A DNA stretch of 64,000 nucleotides from Thermoplasmata archaeon. Lineage in GTDB: Archaea; Thermoplasmatota; Thermoplasmata; GCA-020350865. The position numbers and the translations under genes were made by a program. Under the pieces are notes generated by a model. That model was not told the origin of the DNA and did not search any database. It saw only the letters and a program-made list of their open reading frames with translations. Positions within the stretch are counted from its first letter, which is position 1. Every line of letters starts with the position of its first letter. The DNA lies in the NCBI GenBank assembly GCA_020348445.1, contig CP070751.1, forward strand, positions 4,383,723 through 4,447,722, written 5' to 3'. This document shows positions 29,948 to 38,240 of the stretch, piece after piece.

Positions 29948-31810
29948 TCAGCCCCCCATCAATTTGATACCGAACATGATCAGTATGGCGATAAGCAATC
30001 CAAATATCGCGAATGTCTCTGACATGACTGAGAATATGATGCTCTTCCCAAAGGCCTGGGGATTTCTGGCTGTGGCACCGATGCCCGCACTGGCTGTTAT
30101 ACCTTGACCTATGGCAGACAGTCCCGATATTCCTATGGCAAGACCTGCTCCCAAAGCGGCAAGTCCCATGCCTTCAGTTGCCGTGAATTCCCCAGTGAAC
30201 ATGCCTGTGAATGCCATAAGAAGTATGGCAATGAGCAAACCGTAGATGGCCTGGGTCTCTGGGAGAACAGAGAACACGATACCTTTGCCGAACATCTTGG
30301 GATCCTCTGCCGTGGCTCCGACACCGCCGCTTGCAGCTATGCCCTGACCTATTGCAGACAAACCCGCGATTCCTATTGATAGACCGCAGGCAATGGCCAC
30401 AAGACCGATTCCAATGCCTTGGTCAACTGCCTCGTTAAGTGATACAATATCCCCTGCAAACAGCCCTCCAAAGGCCATAAGAAGTATGGCAACGAGCAGC
30501 CCGTATATAGCTTGTGTCTCTGGGAGAACAGAGAAGACAATGCCCTTTCCAAACATCTTGGGATCCTCTGCCGTGGCCCCGATACCTCCTGACGCTGCAA
30601 TGCCCTGACCTATTGCAGACAAACCTGCAATTCCAATTGAAAGACCGCAGCCAATTGCAATGAGTCCCACAGCAACAGAGACCACAGAAAAGTCCTGGGC
30701 AAACATGCCTGTGAAGGCCATAAGAAGTATAGCGATGAGCAGTCCATAGATGGCCTGGGTCTCGGGAAGAACAGAGAACACAATGCCCTTGCCAAACATC
30801 TTGGGATCAGATGCAGTTGCACCTACACCCCCGCTTGCCGCAATGCCCTGGCCTATGGCAGAAAGTCCTGCCACACCAATTGAAAGACCGCAGCCAATGG
30901 CCACAAGTCCCACTGCTGGAACATTTCTTACTGCCTCAAAGTCTCCCCCGAGAAGGCCAGAGAAGTTCATAAGAAGTATGGCCACCAGAAGGCCGTATAT
31001 GGCCTGGGTCTCAGGTAAAACCGAGAATACTATGCCCTTGCCCAGCATCTTCGGGTCGTTTGCAGTGGCAGATATGCCACTTCCAGCTGCAATTCCCTGG
31101 CCTATTGCTGAGAGACCAGCTAGGCCCACTGCAAGACCGCAGCCTATTGCAACAAGACCGATTGTGATGGGGATGTCCCCTCCTGTGCCCCCTAGAAGTC
31201 CGCTGTACATGAGTATCATGATGGCAATCAACAGCCCGTAGATGGCCTGGGTCTGGGGCAGGGCCTGGAAGACCAGGGATTTTCCGAACATTTCGGGCTT
31301 CTCAGCCACTGTGCCGGCCCCTGTAGCACCAGTTATACCAACTCCTATCCCGGCACCCATACCTGCAATTCCAATGGCAAGGCCTGCTCCGATGGCAGCC
31401 AAATATGCCCCTGTGCTCAATTCATCCTTGCCTCTGACCTTGATTGTCACTGTGTCCCTGTCAGAAAGACCGTTTTCGTCAGTAACCTTGAATTTCACCT
31501 CGTAGGTGCCGGCTTCATCATAAGTATGGGTGACATTGCTTGAGGTTTGATTTATTTCATATACTCCATCCCCGTTGAAATCCCATTTATAATAGAGTAT
31601 CGTGAAATTGGTTGTGGCAGAGCCAGTTACTGTGAATTCCTCCCCCTCCTGAACCTCCATATCCCCTCCAGCATGGGCAATGGGTCCATCTTGAGCACTA
31701 GCAATGGGTATGACCAGTGATAGTATCAGCACAAACGCACTCAGAAATAGCACGAGGCCAAGGTATTTTCTTTGCCTTCCCAAACCTGTATTTTCTTTAT
31801 TTCGGCTCAT
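29948..31810 (-). CDS. atpK: A-type ATP synthase proteolipid K: six fused hairpins with an N-terminal PKD domain
   Basis: 620 residues against ~70-80 for a single-hairpin or ~220 for the triplicated K of some methanogens. Residues ~17-38 form a signal or anchor helix; ~42-126 are a PKD domain (PIAHAGGDMEVQEGEEFTVTG, YYKWDFNGDG, THTYDEAGTYEVKFKVTDENG), which must lie outside the cell. From ~131 six hairpins follow, each about 80 residues with the pattern GLVAIGCGLSIGIAGLSAIGQGIA ... MFGKGIVFSVLPETQAIYGLLIAILLM. The ion-binding Glu is present in hairpins 2-5 (PETQ) and 6 (SETF) and replaced by Gln in hairpin 1 (PQTQ), as reported for hairpin 1 of the Methanocaldococcus jannaschii triplet. The Thr-Gln after Glu and the Gln of GQGIA resemble Na+ ligands of Enterococcus NtpK, so Na+ coupling is possible. 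ATG overlaps the atpI stop (ATGA). Confidence 0.95.
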   Translation of the reverse strand: MSRNKENTGLGRQRKYLGLVLFLSAFVLILSLVIPIASAQDGPIAHAGGDMEVQEGEEFTVTGSATTNFTILYYKWDFNGDGVYEINQTSSNVTHTYDEAGTYEVKFKVTDENGLSDRDTVTIKVRGKDELSTGAYLAAIGAGLAIGIAGMGAGIGVGITGATGAGTVAEKPEMFGKSLVFQALPQTQAIYGLLIAIMILMYSGLLGGTGGDIPITIGLVAIGCGLAVGLAGLSAIGQGIAAGSGISATANDPKMLGKGIVFSVLPETQAIYGLLVAILLMNFSGLLGGDFEAVRNVPAVGLVAIGCGLSIGVAGLSAIGQGIAASGGVGATASDPKMFGKGIVFSVLPETQAIYGLLIAILLMAFTGMFAQDFSVVSVAVGLIAIGCGLSIGIAGLSAIGQGIAASGGIGATAEDPKMFGKGIVFSVLPETQAIYGLLVAILLMAFGGLFAGDIVSLNEAVDQGIGIGLVAIACGLSIGIAGLSAIGQGIAASGGVGATAEDPKMFGKGIVFSVLPETQAIYGLLIAILLMAFTGMFTGEFTATEGMGLAALGAGLAIGISGLSAIGQGITASAGIGATARNPQAFGKSIIFSVMSETFAIFGLLIAILIMFGIKLMGG

Positions 31811-34044
31811 TTCGGAACCTCCACATATCCCTTTTCGGTCTTCTCAATAACTGTGTGTTCCCTTTCTGCAACAAAGGGTGAGAACTTCTTGCCTCCACCA
31901 GAATAGAATTGACCAAAGAATTCCACATAGTGTAATCTTAATGCATGAATGAATCCGCCAAGGGCCTGAAGCACGGCATTTATTATATGGCCAAATATGA
32001 ATATTATCAGCAAGATCAAGGCAATGGATACAGCAATTGCCCCAATTGCTCCAAATATACCCATGAGAAGGAGCAGAATTGATATTCCTTTAATGGCGTT
32101 ATTTTGCTTTTGAAAGCCCACGGCAATAAGTACTATGCCCACAAGGAAAAGCGCGGCGCAAACAGGCGCCGTAATAGCAGAAAAAACATCCTTTATGAGG
32201 GTCGCGATGATATTTATGGTCATTGCGATTCCAGCTGTTGCAAGTCCAAGGGCAAGTATCCTGGCATAGGAGAGCCAGTTCCCTATAAAACCTGTGAGGT
32301 CAAAGAATCCCAAAGGACCTTTTCTCTTTCTCTTTCCCTCGGGGGATTCCTCGCCAAATTGGAGGAAAACAAGAATCAAACCGATGATACCGCAGATGTA
32401 AGCGGGGATTTTAATGAGCATTGGAAAAGTGAACCAGCCAAAGAATCCACCGAAAACCACAACACCAGCATACTGCAAAAGGAACCAGGAAACCTGGCTG
32501 TAAAGAATATCCCCATATGCCTTTCTTCTTGCATTTTGCCACACTGCCAATATCAATCCCATATTCAGGTGTATGAGCCCGATGATCAGCGCAAGGACCA
32601 GGAGGGGTATGGGATTGTTCATGGAATCCAGCACTATGATGTGATTGGCTCCAATGCCATTGTATGTGACACCCCCGATCTCACCAGAATACAGCGCTGG
32701 GGTCAGGGGATTGTCCGAAGTGAGGGGCCCCAGATATGAGCCTTGTATTATCCCGAAAATCACGCCCGAGAATCCTATCCAAGCCAGTATGACACCCATA
32801 TCGTACATGCTCTTGCTTACTTTTCCCTGGCCCCTGTAAAGCAGTAACCCTGTCAGAAGCACCAGGGCACCATAGACTGCATCACCCAGCATTAATCCAA
32901 AGAATATCACGAATATGGGACCTAGAATCAGTGTTGGATCAACTTCATGATGGTATGGAAGCGCGAACATCTCGGTGAGCATCTCAAAGGGCTTTGCCCA
33001 TCTGGGATTTCGTCTGTATATGGGTATTTCCTCTGAATTTTGCGGATCATTTGAGTAAAGAAAGGACAAACCATCTGTTTCTTTGTCCACTACCCTTTCC
33101 AGTTCTTCTAAGTGTCTTTCAGGGGTCCAACCAGTAACCACGCTGGTCTCCTTTGTCCTTCCAAATTTTGTTTGAGCCTCTCCCCTGGCCTTGAATATAC
33201 CGATTTCCTCTCTTATGATGATGAGATCTTTAAGATGTTTCTTTCTAAGTTCTATGAGTTCTTCCCAAAGGGCCTTTCTTTTTTCTGTGATTTCCTTTGT
33301 TCTCTTTTGGATTTCGTCAAGGGCTTCCTGGGGATTTCCTTTGTAATCCTGAAGTGAAAACGATGAAAATACACCTTTAAGGGAGCTCTCCAAGGCATCT
33401 TTTTCATCTATATGGGCAGCAACCACAGCACTGTAGAGCTTCTTTTCGATCTGGTGTGTAAATATCAATGAATCGCGGACCTTGCTCACCGAGCTACTGA
33501 GCCTTTGCTCGTCTGTTGTTGTTCCCGCCTTCACGATGAGGTATTTGCTTACTCCGAGATATTCCAGCCTTATATCAAGGGGAGCCAGCATGGAGATTTG
33601 CTTTTCATGCTCTGCCAAGGTGGCCCTTTCCTCTGAAATTTCCTCGAGCTTACGTTCGATCTCCGTGATATTTGTTTCAAGTGCAAATAAAAGCTCCTGC
33701 GCATTTTTAATTACCTCGTGAATGCTTTTGGGTTTGACGGTGTATTTGGGAGGAAGCCCTGGGGACAAGAATTCCTTTATGGTCTCTCCAAGACCAATTT
33801 CTCCCCCTTCCTCTGCCTTTTCGAGAACCTCTATCAACTTGTTGAGCTGTAATTCCAAATCTCCGCATTGTGATGCGATTTTATGGGCCTTGGATTGCGA
33901 AAGAAGTTTGGCAAAATCCCTTCCCGATTTACCCACATCCACAATTTCGATTAGGCCTGATTCATGAAGACCGTCAACGAGTCTTTCGACATAATCATCA
34001 TGTACTATGATGGATACCTCTTTCATTCTTTCTGGGTAAAGCAA
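31807..34044 (-). CDS. atpI: A-type ATP synthase subunit I (a-subunit)
   Basis: 745 residues from TTG 34044, chosen because GGAGGG lies just upstream and the resulting N-terminus (M-LYPERMKEVSIIVHDDYVERLV) matches the family start; a longer frame back to 34089 overlaps atpH. The N-terminal half (~1-340) is the cytoplasmic arm with coiled-coil segments that anchor the E/H peripheral stalks; the C-terminal half carries about seven or eight membrane helices forming the ion half-channels. The segment NWLSYARILALGLATAGIAM holds the essential Arg. The C-terminal HALRLHYVEFFGQFYSGGGKKFSPF is the family signature. ATGA overlap with atpK. Confidence 0.95.
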   Translation of the reverse strand: MLYPERMKEVSIIVHDDYVERLVDGLHESGLIEIVDVGKSGRDFAKLLSQSKAHKIASQCGDLELQLNKLIEVLEKAEEGGEIGLGETIKEFLSPGLPPKYTVKPKSIHEVIKNAQELLFALETNITEIERKLEEISEERATLAEHEKQISMLAPLDIRLEYLGVSKYLIVKAGTTTDEQRLSSSVSKVRDSLIFTHQIEKKLYSAVVAAHIDEKDALESSLKGVFSSFSLQDYKGNPQEALDEIQKRTKEITEKRKALWEELIELRKKHLKDLIIIREEIGIFKARGEAQTKFGRTKETSVVTGWTPERHLEELERVVDKETDGLSFLYSNDPQNSEEIPIYRRNPRWAKPFEMLTEMFALPYHHEVDPTLILGPIFVIFFGLMLGDAVYGALVLLTGLLLYRGQGKVSKSMYDMGVILAWIGFSGVIFGIIQGSYLGPLTSDNPLTPALYSGEIGGVTYNGIGANHIIVLDSMNNPIPLLVLALIIGLIHLNMGLILAVWQNARRKAYGDILYSQVSWFLLQYAGVVVFGGFFGWFTFPMLIKIPAYICGIIGLILVFLQFGEESPEGKRKRKGPLGFFDLTGFIGNWLSYARILALGLATAGIAMTINIIATLIKDVFSAITAPVCAALFLVGIVLIAVGFQKQNNAIKGISILLLLMGIFGAIGAIAVSIALILLIIFIFGHIINAVLQALGGFIHALRLHYVEFFGQFYSGGGKKFSPFVAEREHTVIEKTEKGYVEVPK

Positions 34045-34075
34045 CGGTACTCTCCCTCCAATCCTCAAAGAAGGT

Positions 34076-34390
34076 TTAGGATCCAACAATTCTCGTGACT
34101 ATATGTGAAACAGCTGATTCGATTCGTGTCGAACCATCGGTCTTGATATTCTCGGCCTCGGATTTACCCTGTTTTTGAATGTTCTCGGCTTCTATTTTTA
34201 TCTGCTTTTCTGCATCCTCTAGCTTCGCCTTCATCTCGGATTTGTACCTGGATATTTCCTGCTTATGTGTGGTTTCCCCTTGGGCCTTGGCACTTTTGAT
34301 TATCTTATCAGCTTCCTTTTCTGCGTTTGCTATGATGTTCAAGGCCTCCTCTTCGGATTTTTTTACTGCCTCTATTTCCTTTTCAGCCAT
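34076..34390 (-). CDS. atpH: A-type ATP synthase subunit H
   Basis: 104 residues, almost entirely a single coiled coil (MAEKEIEAVKKSEEEALNIIANAEKEADK...), ending in TRIVGS. It pairs with E to form the peripheral stalk. ATG follows CGGAGAT. It is the first gene of the operon; a TATA-like TTCTTAAAAACC lies about 70-80 nt upstream on the minus strand (34458-34470). Confidence 0.9.
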   Translation of the reverse strand: MAEKEIEAVKKSEEEALNIIANAEKEADKIIKSAKAQGETTHKQEISRYKSEMKAKLEDAEKQIKIEAENIQKQGKSEAENIKTDGSTRIESAVSHIVTRIVGS

Positions 34391-34552
34391 GCCATTTATC
34401 TCCGTTTTGTTGATTTGGGTGAAATGTCAGTGGGGGTAATAATGTTCACCTTTAAAACGGTTTTTAAGAAAAAACAAGCCACCAAGTAATTCCTAAATGT
34501 ATGTCATTATGGAATTCATCAAATTAAAAAATCTGAAAATTCGCATATTAAT
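34391..34552 (-). promoter_or_regulatory. Promoter region of the ATP synthase operon
   Basis: The 162-nt gap between the Roadblock gene and atpH holds a T6 run (minus strand, near 34469-34475) that may end the Roadblock transcript and a TATA-like CTTAAAAACCGTTTTAAAG (34452-34470). No ORF. Confidence 0.4.
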
Positions 34553-34912
34553 TTACAATGCTGTTGCAAGATCCCCTGCTGCCTTCTTGATTTTTGAAGC
34601 CAAGGATTCAAAATTATCCTTTGTATTTGTTACAACAACAAGCAGACCCTTGTTACCCGCACTCTCGATAACTATCCTGGATCTATCCAATTCCACCAAA
34701 ATGTTCTCAAGCTCTCCCTTAAGTTCGGATATGGCGGTTTCAGCAGAACCCAATAGAATGGCTGACATGGCCACAAACGTTTCAAGATGAACTCCATCTG
34801 GAGCCTGACCTGAAATGTGCATACCGCTTCTCGAAACCACGACAGAACTCTCAATCTCTGAGCTGCCATTTAGCTCTCCTAAAATGTCGTTCACAAGCGC
34901 GTTATCAACCAT
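34553..34912 (-). CDS. Roadblock/LC7-domain protein
   Basis: 119 residues with the Roadblock/LC7 pattern: an N-terminal helix (NDILGELNGSSEIESSVVVSRSGMHIS), strand, long helix (ETFVAMSAILLGSAETAISELKGELENILVELDRSRIVIE) and final strand-helix (NKGLLVVVTNTKDNFESLASKIKKAAGDLATAL). In archaea and bacteria these proteins usually act as MglB-like partners of small Ras-type GTPases; no GTPase gene lies nearby, so the partner is unknown. It stands upstream of the ATP synthase operon on the same strand with its own TATA-like AAATATTTATC near 34974-34985. Confidence 0.85.
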   Translation of the reverse strand: MVDNALVNDILGELNGSSEIESSVVVSRSGMHISGQAPDGVHLETFVAMSAILLGSAETAISELKGELENILVELDRSRIVIESAGNKGLLVVVTNTKDNFESLASKIKKAAGDLATAL

Positions 34913-35156
34913 AAGAATTCCAGCTCCAAACCAAGTTTATCCATGTTTCACATCCCCTTAATGTTGTTATTGTTGATAAATATTTCGTTCTTTATTTTGT
35001 ATCAGATAATCAAAAAAGCGACGGAAATGGCCTTATTTTTACCAATTTGAAAAATGTAAATTTCGTTTAAAAATTTTTACTTGAATATGTAACACTTAGC
35101 ATTCATCAAAGTAATATATTTCAAAGTAATTTATTAATATAGAATAACTATTGTTC

Positions 35157-35780
35157 TTACTTGACATTCTTTTTGTACCACTCACAAAGATCAGATATTG
35201 GGCAAACCTCACACTTGGGATTTATTGGCCTGCATATGGTCTGGCCGAACCTCACGAACATATGGTTTATATCCAACCAATACTTCCTTTTAAGGATATT
35301 CCTGAGTTCTGATTCAGTTTCCTCTGGAGTTTTCGTTTTCACGAGACCTAATCTATTCGAGATTCTATGCACATGGGTATCCACGGGAATGGCAGGTATT
35401 CCAAAACCAAAGACCAGCACGCAGTTGGCTGTTTTTCTACCCACTGATGGCAGCTGCATGAGCGATTCGAAGTCGTCTGGAACCTCACCATCGAACCTTT
35501 TTAGGAGGATTTCGCTGACCTCCTTGATTTTTCTCGCCTTCACCCGATAAAAACCAGCTGGCTTTATCAACCTCTCTATTTTCTTCACATCAGCCTTAGC
35601 CAGCTCCTTTATCGAGGGATATACCGAAAGCAGTCTTTGGGATGCGAAATCAGTTTGCTCATCCCTTGTCCTCTGGGAGATTATCGTGTATATAAGAACC
35701 TCAAATGGATCCCTTGGCTCAGAATAAACGTCTTCGGGAAAGTGTTTTTTGAGCCTGCCAAAGAGTTTATCAATATTCAT
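35157..35780 (-). CDS. nth: Endonuclease III (DNA glycosylase / AP lyase)
   Basis: 207 residues, full length. Base-excision repair enzyme that removes oxidised pyrimidines and cleaves the abasic site. The helix-hairpin-helix [13 protein letters not shown] (~109-121) contains the catalytic Lys, [15 protein letters not shown] (~132-146) the catalytic Asp, and the C-terminal [17 protein letters not shown] gives the four Cys (C-x6-C-x2-C-x5-C) of the [4Fe-4S] cluster. Starts at ATG 35780, inside the end of a small upstream ORF (11-nt overlap). No sign of damage. Confidence 0.96.
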   Translation of the reverse strand: MNIDKLFGRLKKHFPEDVYSEPRDPFEVLIYTIISQRTRDEQTDFASQRLLSVYPSIKELAKADVKKIERLIKPAGFYRVKARKIKEVSEILLKRFDGEVPDDFESLMQLPSVGRKTANCVLVFGFGIPAIPVDTHVHRISNRLGLVKTKTPEETESELRNILKRKYWLDINHMFVRFGQTICRPINPKCEVCPISDLCEWYKKNVK

Positions 35781-35934
35781 GTAAATCGTGGCTGTATCTC
35801 AAAGCCTGCATTAAGGTTTTTCGGGGGAGGTTTTTCTCGATTTCTCGAAAATCGTCATCGGTTTTAAGATATTCATCAACGATAATCGGACGATAGCCTT
35901 TAAATATGACAGGTAATGATATTATTCCCACCAT
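35770..35934 (-). CDS. Small ORF ahead of nth, weakly DUF433-like
   Basis: 54 residues from ATG 35934 ([24 protein letters not shown]...), overlapping the nth start by 11 nt, which suggests coupling. The order '[17 protein letters not shown]' then '[22 protein letters not shown]' recalls the tail of DUF433 antitoxin-like proteins (PVIRGTRIPV...LEEIL..YP.LT...I..AL.YA), but the match is by eye and weak. No ribosome binding site is visible before the ATG. Could be real or chance. Confidence 0.35.
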   Translation of the reverse strand: MVGIISLPVIFKGYRPIIVDEYLKTDDDFREIEKNLPRKTLMQALRYSHDLHEY

Positions 35935-36172
35935 GATAATCAAGCTACGCAATGAAAACGACCTAATTAAGATGTGCAGGCAGATGGTAATTGTCAGCCA
36001 CTATCACTCCTATGAACAGTACCGAAGTGGAAATAAAAAAATCGATTTTAAATTAAAATAAATTATTTATTAAAATCCACTTCACCTAAGAATTAAATTT
36101 GGATTGGGGTTAGGCACTTCGAATAATCTTTAGCTTAAACTCAATTAGAATAAGTCGAATTCTTAGTTTTAA

Positions 36173-36243
36173 TGCGGGAGCCGGGTGTTTGAGTTTAAGA
36201 AGTAATTGACGTCACAGCATAACTCAAACACTAGGCTCCCGCA
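36173..36243 (-). repeat. tRNA-tail palindrome A behind tRNA-Gly
   Basis: TGCGGGAGCCGGG... (arm 36173-36195) and ...GGCTCCCGCA (arm 36221-36243) form a 23-bp inverted repeat with two mismatches around a 25-nt loop. The first 13 nt of the left arm equal the tRNA-Gly 3' end (complement strand), followed after a 1-2 nt change by the T-loop TTTGA. The loop contains TTAAGAAGTAATTG (36195-36208), shared with the tRNA-Pro element, and the palindrome TGACGTCA (36207-36214). Confidence 0.75.
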
Positions 36244-36249
36244 CGAAAT

Positions 36250-36263
36250 AATTTAATATAAAA
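36250..36263 (-). promoter_or_regulatory. Conserved linker AATTTAATATAAAA (TATA-like on minus strand)
   Basis: The identical 14-mer lies at 44599-44612 in the tRNA-Pro locus, in both cases between the inverted tail copy (followed by CG) and the next direct tail copy (preceded by AG). On the tRNA strand it reads TTTTATATTAAATT, a plausible TATA box that would drive transcription into the palindrome. Confidence 0.5.
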
Positions 36264-36269
36264 GAAAAG

Positions 36270-36347
36270 TGCGGGAGCCGGGATTTGACACGAATAGAAA
36301 GGTGCTTGATACTGCTTAGTATCTCCTTTCATCCTATCAACTCCCGG
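36270..36347 (-). repeat. tRNA-tail structured element B behind tRNA-Gly
   Basis: Starts with TGCGGGAGCCGGGATTTGA (36270-36288), a 19-nt exact direct repeat of the tRNA-Gly 3' end at 36396-36414. It can fold into nested helices: CGGGAG/CTCCCG (36272-36277 with 36341-36346), TTGA/TCAA (36285-36288 with 36337-36340), GAAAGG/CCTTTC (36297-36302 with 36325-36330) and GATACT-GCTT-AGTATC (36308-36323). It lacks the TTAAGAARTAATTG core of element A. A T6 run on the minus strand (36348-36353) separates it from the tRNA. Confidence 0.7.
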
Positions 36348-36395
36348 AAAAAATATAGATTAATTTAATCTCCCTCAGCTTATAAGATAATTGAA

Positions 36396-36506
36396 TGCGG
36401 GAGCCGGGATTTGAACCCGAGTTATAAGCTGTCTACGGCCTTCTTCTGCCAGGCAAAAGAAAGGCTCTTGGCAAGCTTAAGTGATACCAGACTACACTAC
36501 ACCCGC
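36396..36506 (-). tRNA. tRNA-Gly (GCC) with a 38-nt intron
   Basis: Minus strand, G1 at 36506 and A73 at 36396; CCA not encoded. Acceptor GCGGGTG pairs with CTCCCGC (one T-T mismatch at 6-67), the D-arm is GTG...CAC, the anticodon stem TAAGC/GCTTA holds loop TTGCCAA with anticodon GCC, and the T-arm is TCGGG-TTCAAAT-CCCGG. The intron, 36431-36468, lies between positions 37 and 38, the canonical site cut by the archaeal splicing endonuclease at a bulge-helix-bulge. A TATA-like GATTAAAAACTC lies at about 36537-36548. Confidence 0.93.
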
Positions 36507-36620
36507 ATAATACGAGCTTCAAGGGAATTATGTTGGGAGTTTTTAATCTTTGTGTTTTTCAATGTGCGAGTACATAGGATAGGGGGAAAGGATTTATTTC
36601 TGCAAGACAATAGTCCTGCA

Positions 36621-37025
36621 ATGCCCCCTTTCTTAGAAACCATTGCTGTCAAGACAAAATCCAGCTTCGAGATGGTGAACATCACAAGTCATGTGAATAA
36701 GGTGGTTGCGAAATCGAAAGTTAATCAGGGCAACCTCATGGTGTTCACCCCCCATACCACCACTGCAATAACAATAAACGAGGACGAACCAGGACTTGTT
36801 GCTGACATTCTAAGAAAAATTTCTGAGTTGGTACCAAAAGGGGAAGGGTATTCCCATGATCGTATAGACAGCAATGCTCACGCTCATATACTCGCTTCAA
36901 TAATTGGTCCTTCTGTTTCCATACCAATAATAAAAGGAAAAGCAGCATTGGGCACCTGGCAGTCAATTCTTTTTATCGAACTCGACGGTCCGCGGAATCG
37001 TAGGATCATGGTGCAAATTGTTTAA
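36621..37025 (+). CDS. YjbQ/UPF0047 family protein
   Basis: 134 residues from ATG 36621. An upstream in-frame extension would run through the tRNA gene and is not credible. The family hallmarks are FTPHTTTAITINEDEPGLVADI (~40-61), SHDRIDSNAHAHILASIIGPSVSIPIIKGKAALGTWQSILFIELDGPRNRRIMVQIV. The conserved His and Glu/Asp residues of the UPF0047 active site (HTT..., DSNAHAH, E of IELDGPR) are present. Some homologues show weak thiamine-phosphate synthase activity, but the physiological role is unsettled. No ribosome binding site is seen; TTTATTTC about 25 nt upstream suggests a leaderless mRNA. Confidence 0.9.
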   Translation: MPPFLETIAVKTKSSFEMVNITSHVNKVVAKSKVNQGNLMVFTPHTTTAITINEDEPGLVADILRKISELVPKGEGYSHDRIDSNAHAHILASIIGPSVSIPIIKGKAALGTWQSILFIELDGPRNRRIMVQIV

Positions 37026-37111
37026 AGCACGCTTTTCTGATAACACTTTCAGAACAAAACCCAAATACTTATTTAAAGGTAGTTATATACTGATTCTACC
37101 GGAGGAACAAA

Positions 37112-37435
37112 TTGCAGCGGAAGACTCAAGGACAACAGACATTTGTTCGATTACGTCTACCAAAAAGAAATGAAGGCGAAATATTTGGTATAGCAGAGCA
37201 GCTTCTGGGTGCCTCCCGCATAAAGGTCATGTGTGCCGACGGGAAATCGAGGCTGGGTCGAATCCCTGGAAAGATCAAAAAGAGGATGTGGATAAGAGAA
37301 GGCGACCTGCTAATTGTCAGACCCTGGAACTTTCAGGATGACAAGGCTGACATAATCTACAGGTACACGAAAACTCAGGCAAGTTCCTTGAAGAGAAAGA
37401 AGTTGTTACCAATTGAATACAATGACATGTTTTAG
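37112..37435 (+). CDS. eif1A: Translation initiation factor aIF1A
   Basis: 107 residues with the S1-like OB fold of eIF1A ([52 protein letters not shown]). Binds the A site of the small ribosomal subunit during initiation. The start is TTG 37112, 6 nt after GGAGGAAC. It heads the conserved archaeal order aIF1A - RIO1 - KH protein. Confidence 0.96.
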   Translation: MQRKTQGQQTFVRLRLPKRNEGEIFGIAEQLLGASRIKVMCADGKSRLGRIPGKIKKRMWIREGDLLIVRPWNFQDDKADIIYRYTKTQASSLKRKKLLPIEYNDMF

Positions 37436-37469
37436 TTTGCGTAATTGATTTCAATTTGGGCGGAGTGCA

Positions 37470-38237
37470 ATGAAAGAGGAGGAGTTATACCGTATTTTGG
37501 AGGGTAAGATCCAGGTCTTAGAGAGGCGGGAAAAGAGTGTCGAGGACCGCAAAACCTATGATGAGGTCTTTGACAGAAACACCCTCTTGGCAGTGTACAA
37601 ACTGATTTCCTCGGGTGTGATGGAGACCTTGGACTATCCAATTTCAACAGGAAAAGAGGGAAATGTTTTTTGCGCTACTAAAGAAGATGGGAGCCTGCTT
37701 GCAGTGAAGATCTACCGCGTTTCAACGTCCACATACAAGAATCTCACAAAATATATCACTGGAGACCCGCGATTTCGGAACATCCCAAAAGACAGAAGAG
37801 GCATAATTTATACCTGGGCCAGAAAGGAATATAAGAATCTATCCCGGATGTCTGCTGCAAAGATAGCGGCTCCCGAGCCTATTAAACAGATTAACAACGT
37901 ACTTGTAATGCAATATCTCGGTTCAAAGGAGCAACCCGCACCCATGCTCAAGGATGTTTTATTGGATAATCCAAAAAAGAGCTATAAGAGCATTTTAAAT
38001 ACGATTAAAAACCTCTATATCAATGCAAAACTGGTACACGGGGATCTCAGCGAGTACAATGTCCTTGTAGAAGACGGGAAATGCTTTCTCATAGATGTTG
38101 GGCAATCAGTGGTATTAGAGCATCCCTTGGCCCAGGAGCTGTTGAAAAGAGATGTCTCAAATATGGCCAGGTACTTTAAAAAACTGGGATTGGATACAGA
38201 TGAAGAAGATATGCTTAGATACATCAGGGGGGATTAG
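37470..38237 (+). CDS. rio1: RIO1-type serine protein kinase/ATPase
   Basis: 255 residues. The nucleotide-binding loop STGKEGNVFCA (~62-72), the catalytic Lys in LAVKIYR (~81), the loop LVHGDLSEYNVLVEDG (~190) with catalytic Asp and Asn, and the metal-binding FLIDVGQSV (~211) are all present, as is the RIO1-specific flexible-loop region ITGDPRFRNIPKDRR. RIO1 acts in late maturation of the small ribosomal subunit. ATG after a purine-rich site; 3 nt before the KH gene. Confidence 0.95.
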   Translation: MKEEELYRILEGKIQVLERREKSVEDRKTYDEVFDRNTLLAVYKLISSGVMETLDYPISTGKEGNVFCATKEDGSLLAVKIYRVSTSTYKNLTKYITGDPRFRNIPKDRRGIIYTWARKEYKNLSRMSAAKIAAPEPIKQINNVLVMQYLGSKEQPAPMLKDVLLDNPKKSYKSILNTIKNLYINAKLVHGDLSEYNVLVEDGKCFLIDVGQSVVLEHPLAQELLKRDVSNMARYFKKLGLDTDEEDMLRYIRGD

Positions 38238-38240
38238 AAA

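Noticed and set aside
30104..31505. Several long plus-strand frames opposite atpK
   Set aside because: They mirror the repeated, alanine/glycine-rich hairpins of atpK; no ribosome binding sites and repetitive antisense composition.
34045..34089. Longer atpI start overlapping atpH
   Set aside because: TTG 34044 has GGAGGG upstream and yields the expected LYPERMKEV N-terminus.
36411..36620. N-terminal extension of the YjbQ-family gene
   Set aside because: It runs through the tRNA-Gly gene; the family N-terminus is met at ATG 36621.
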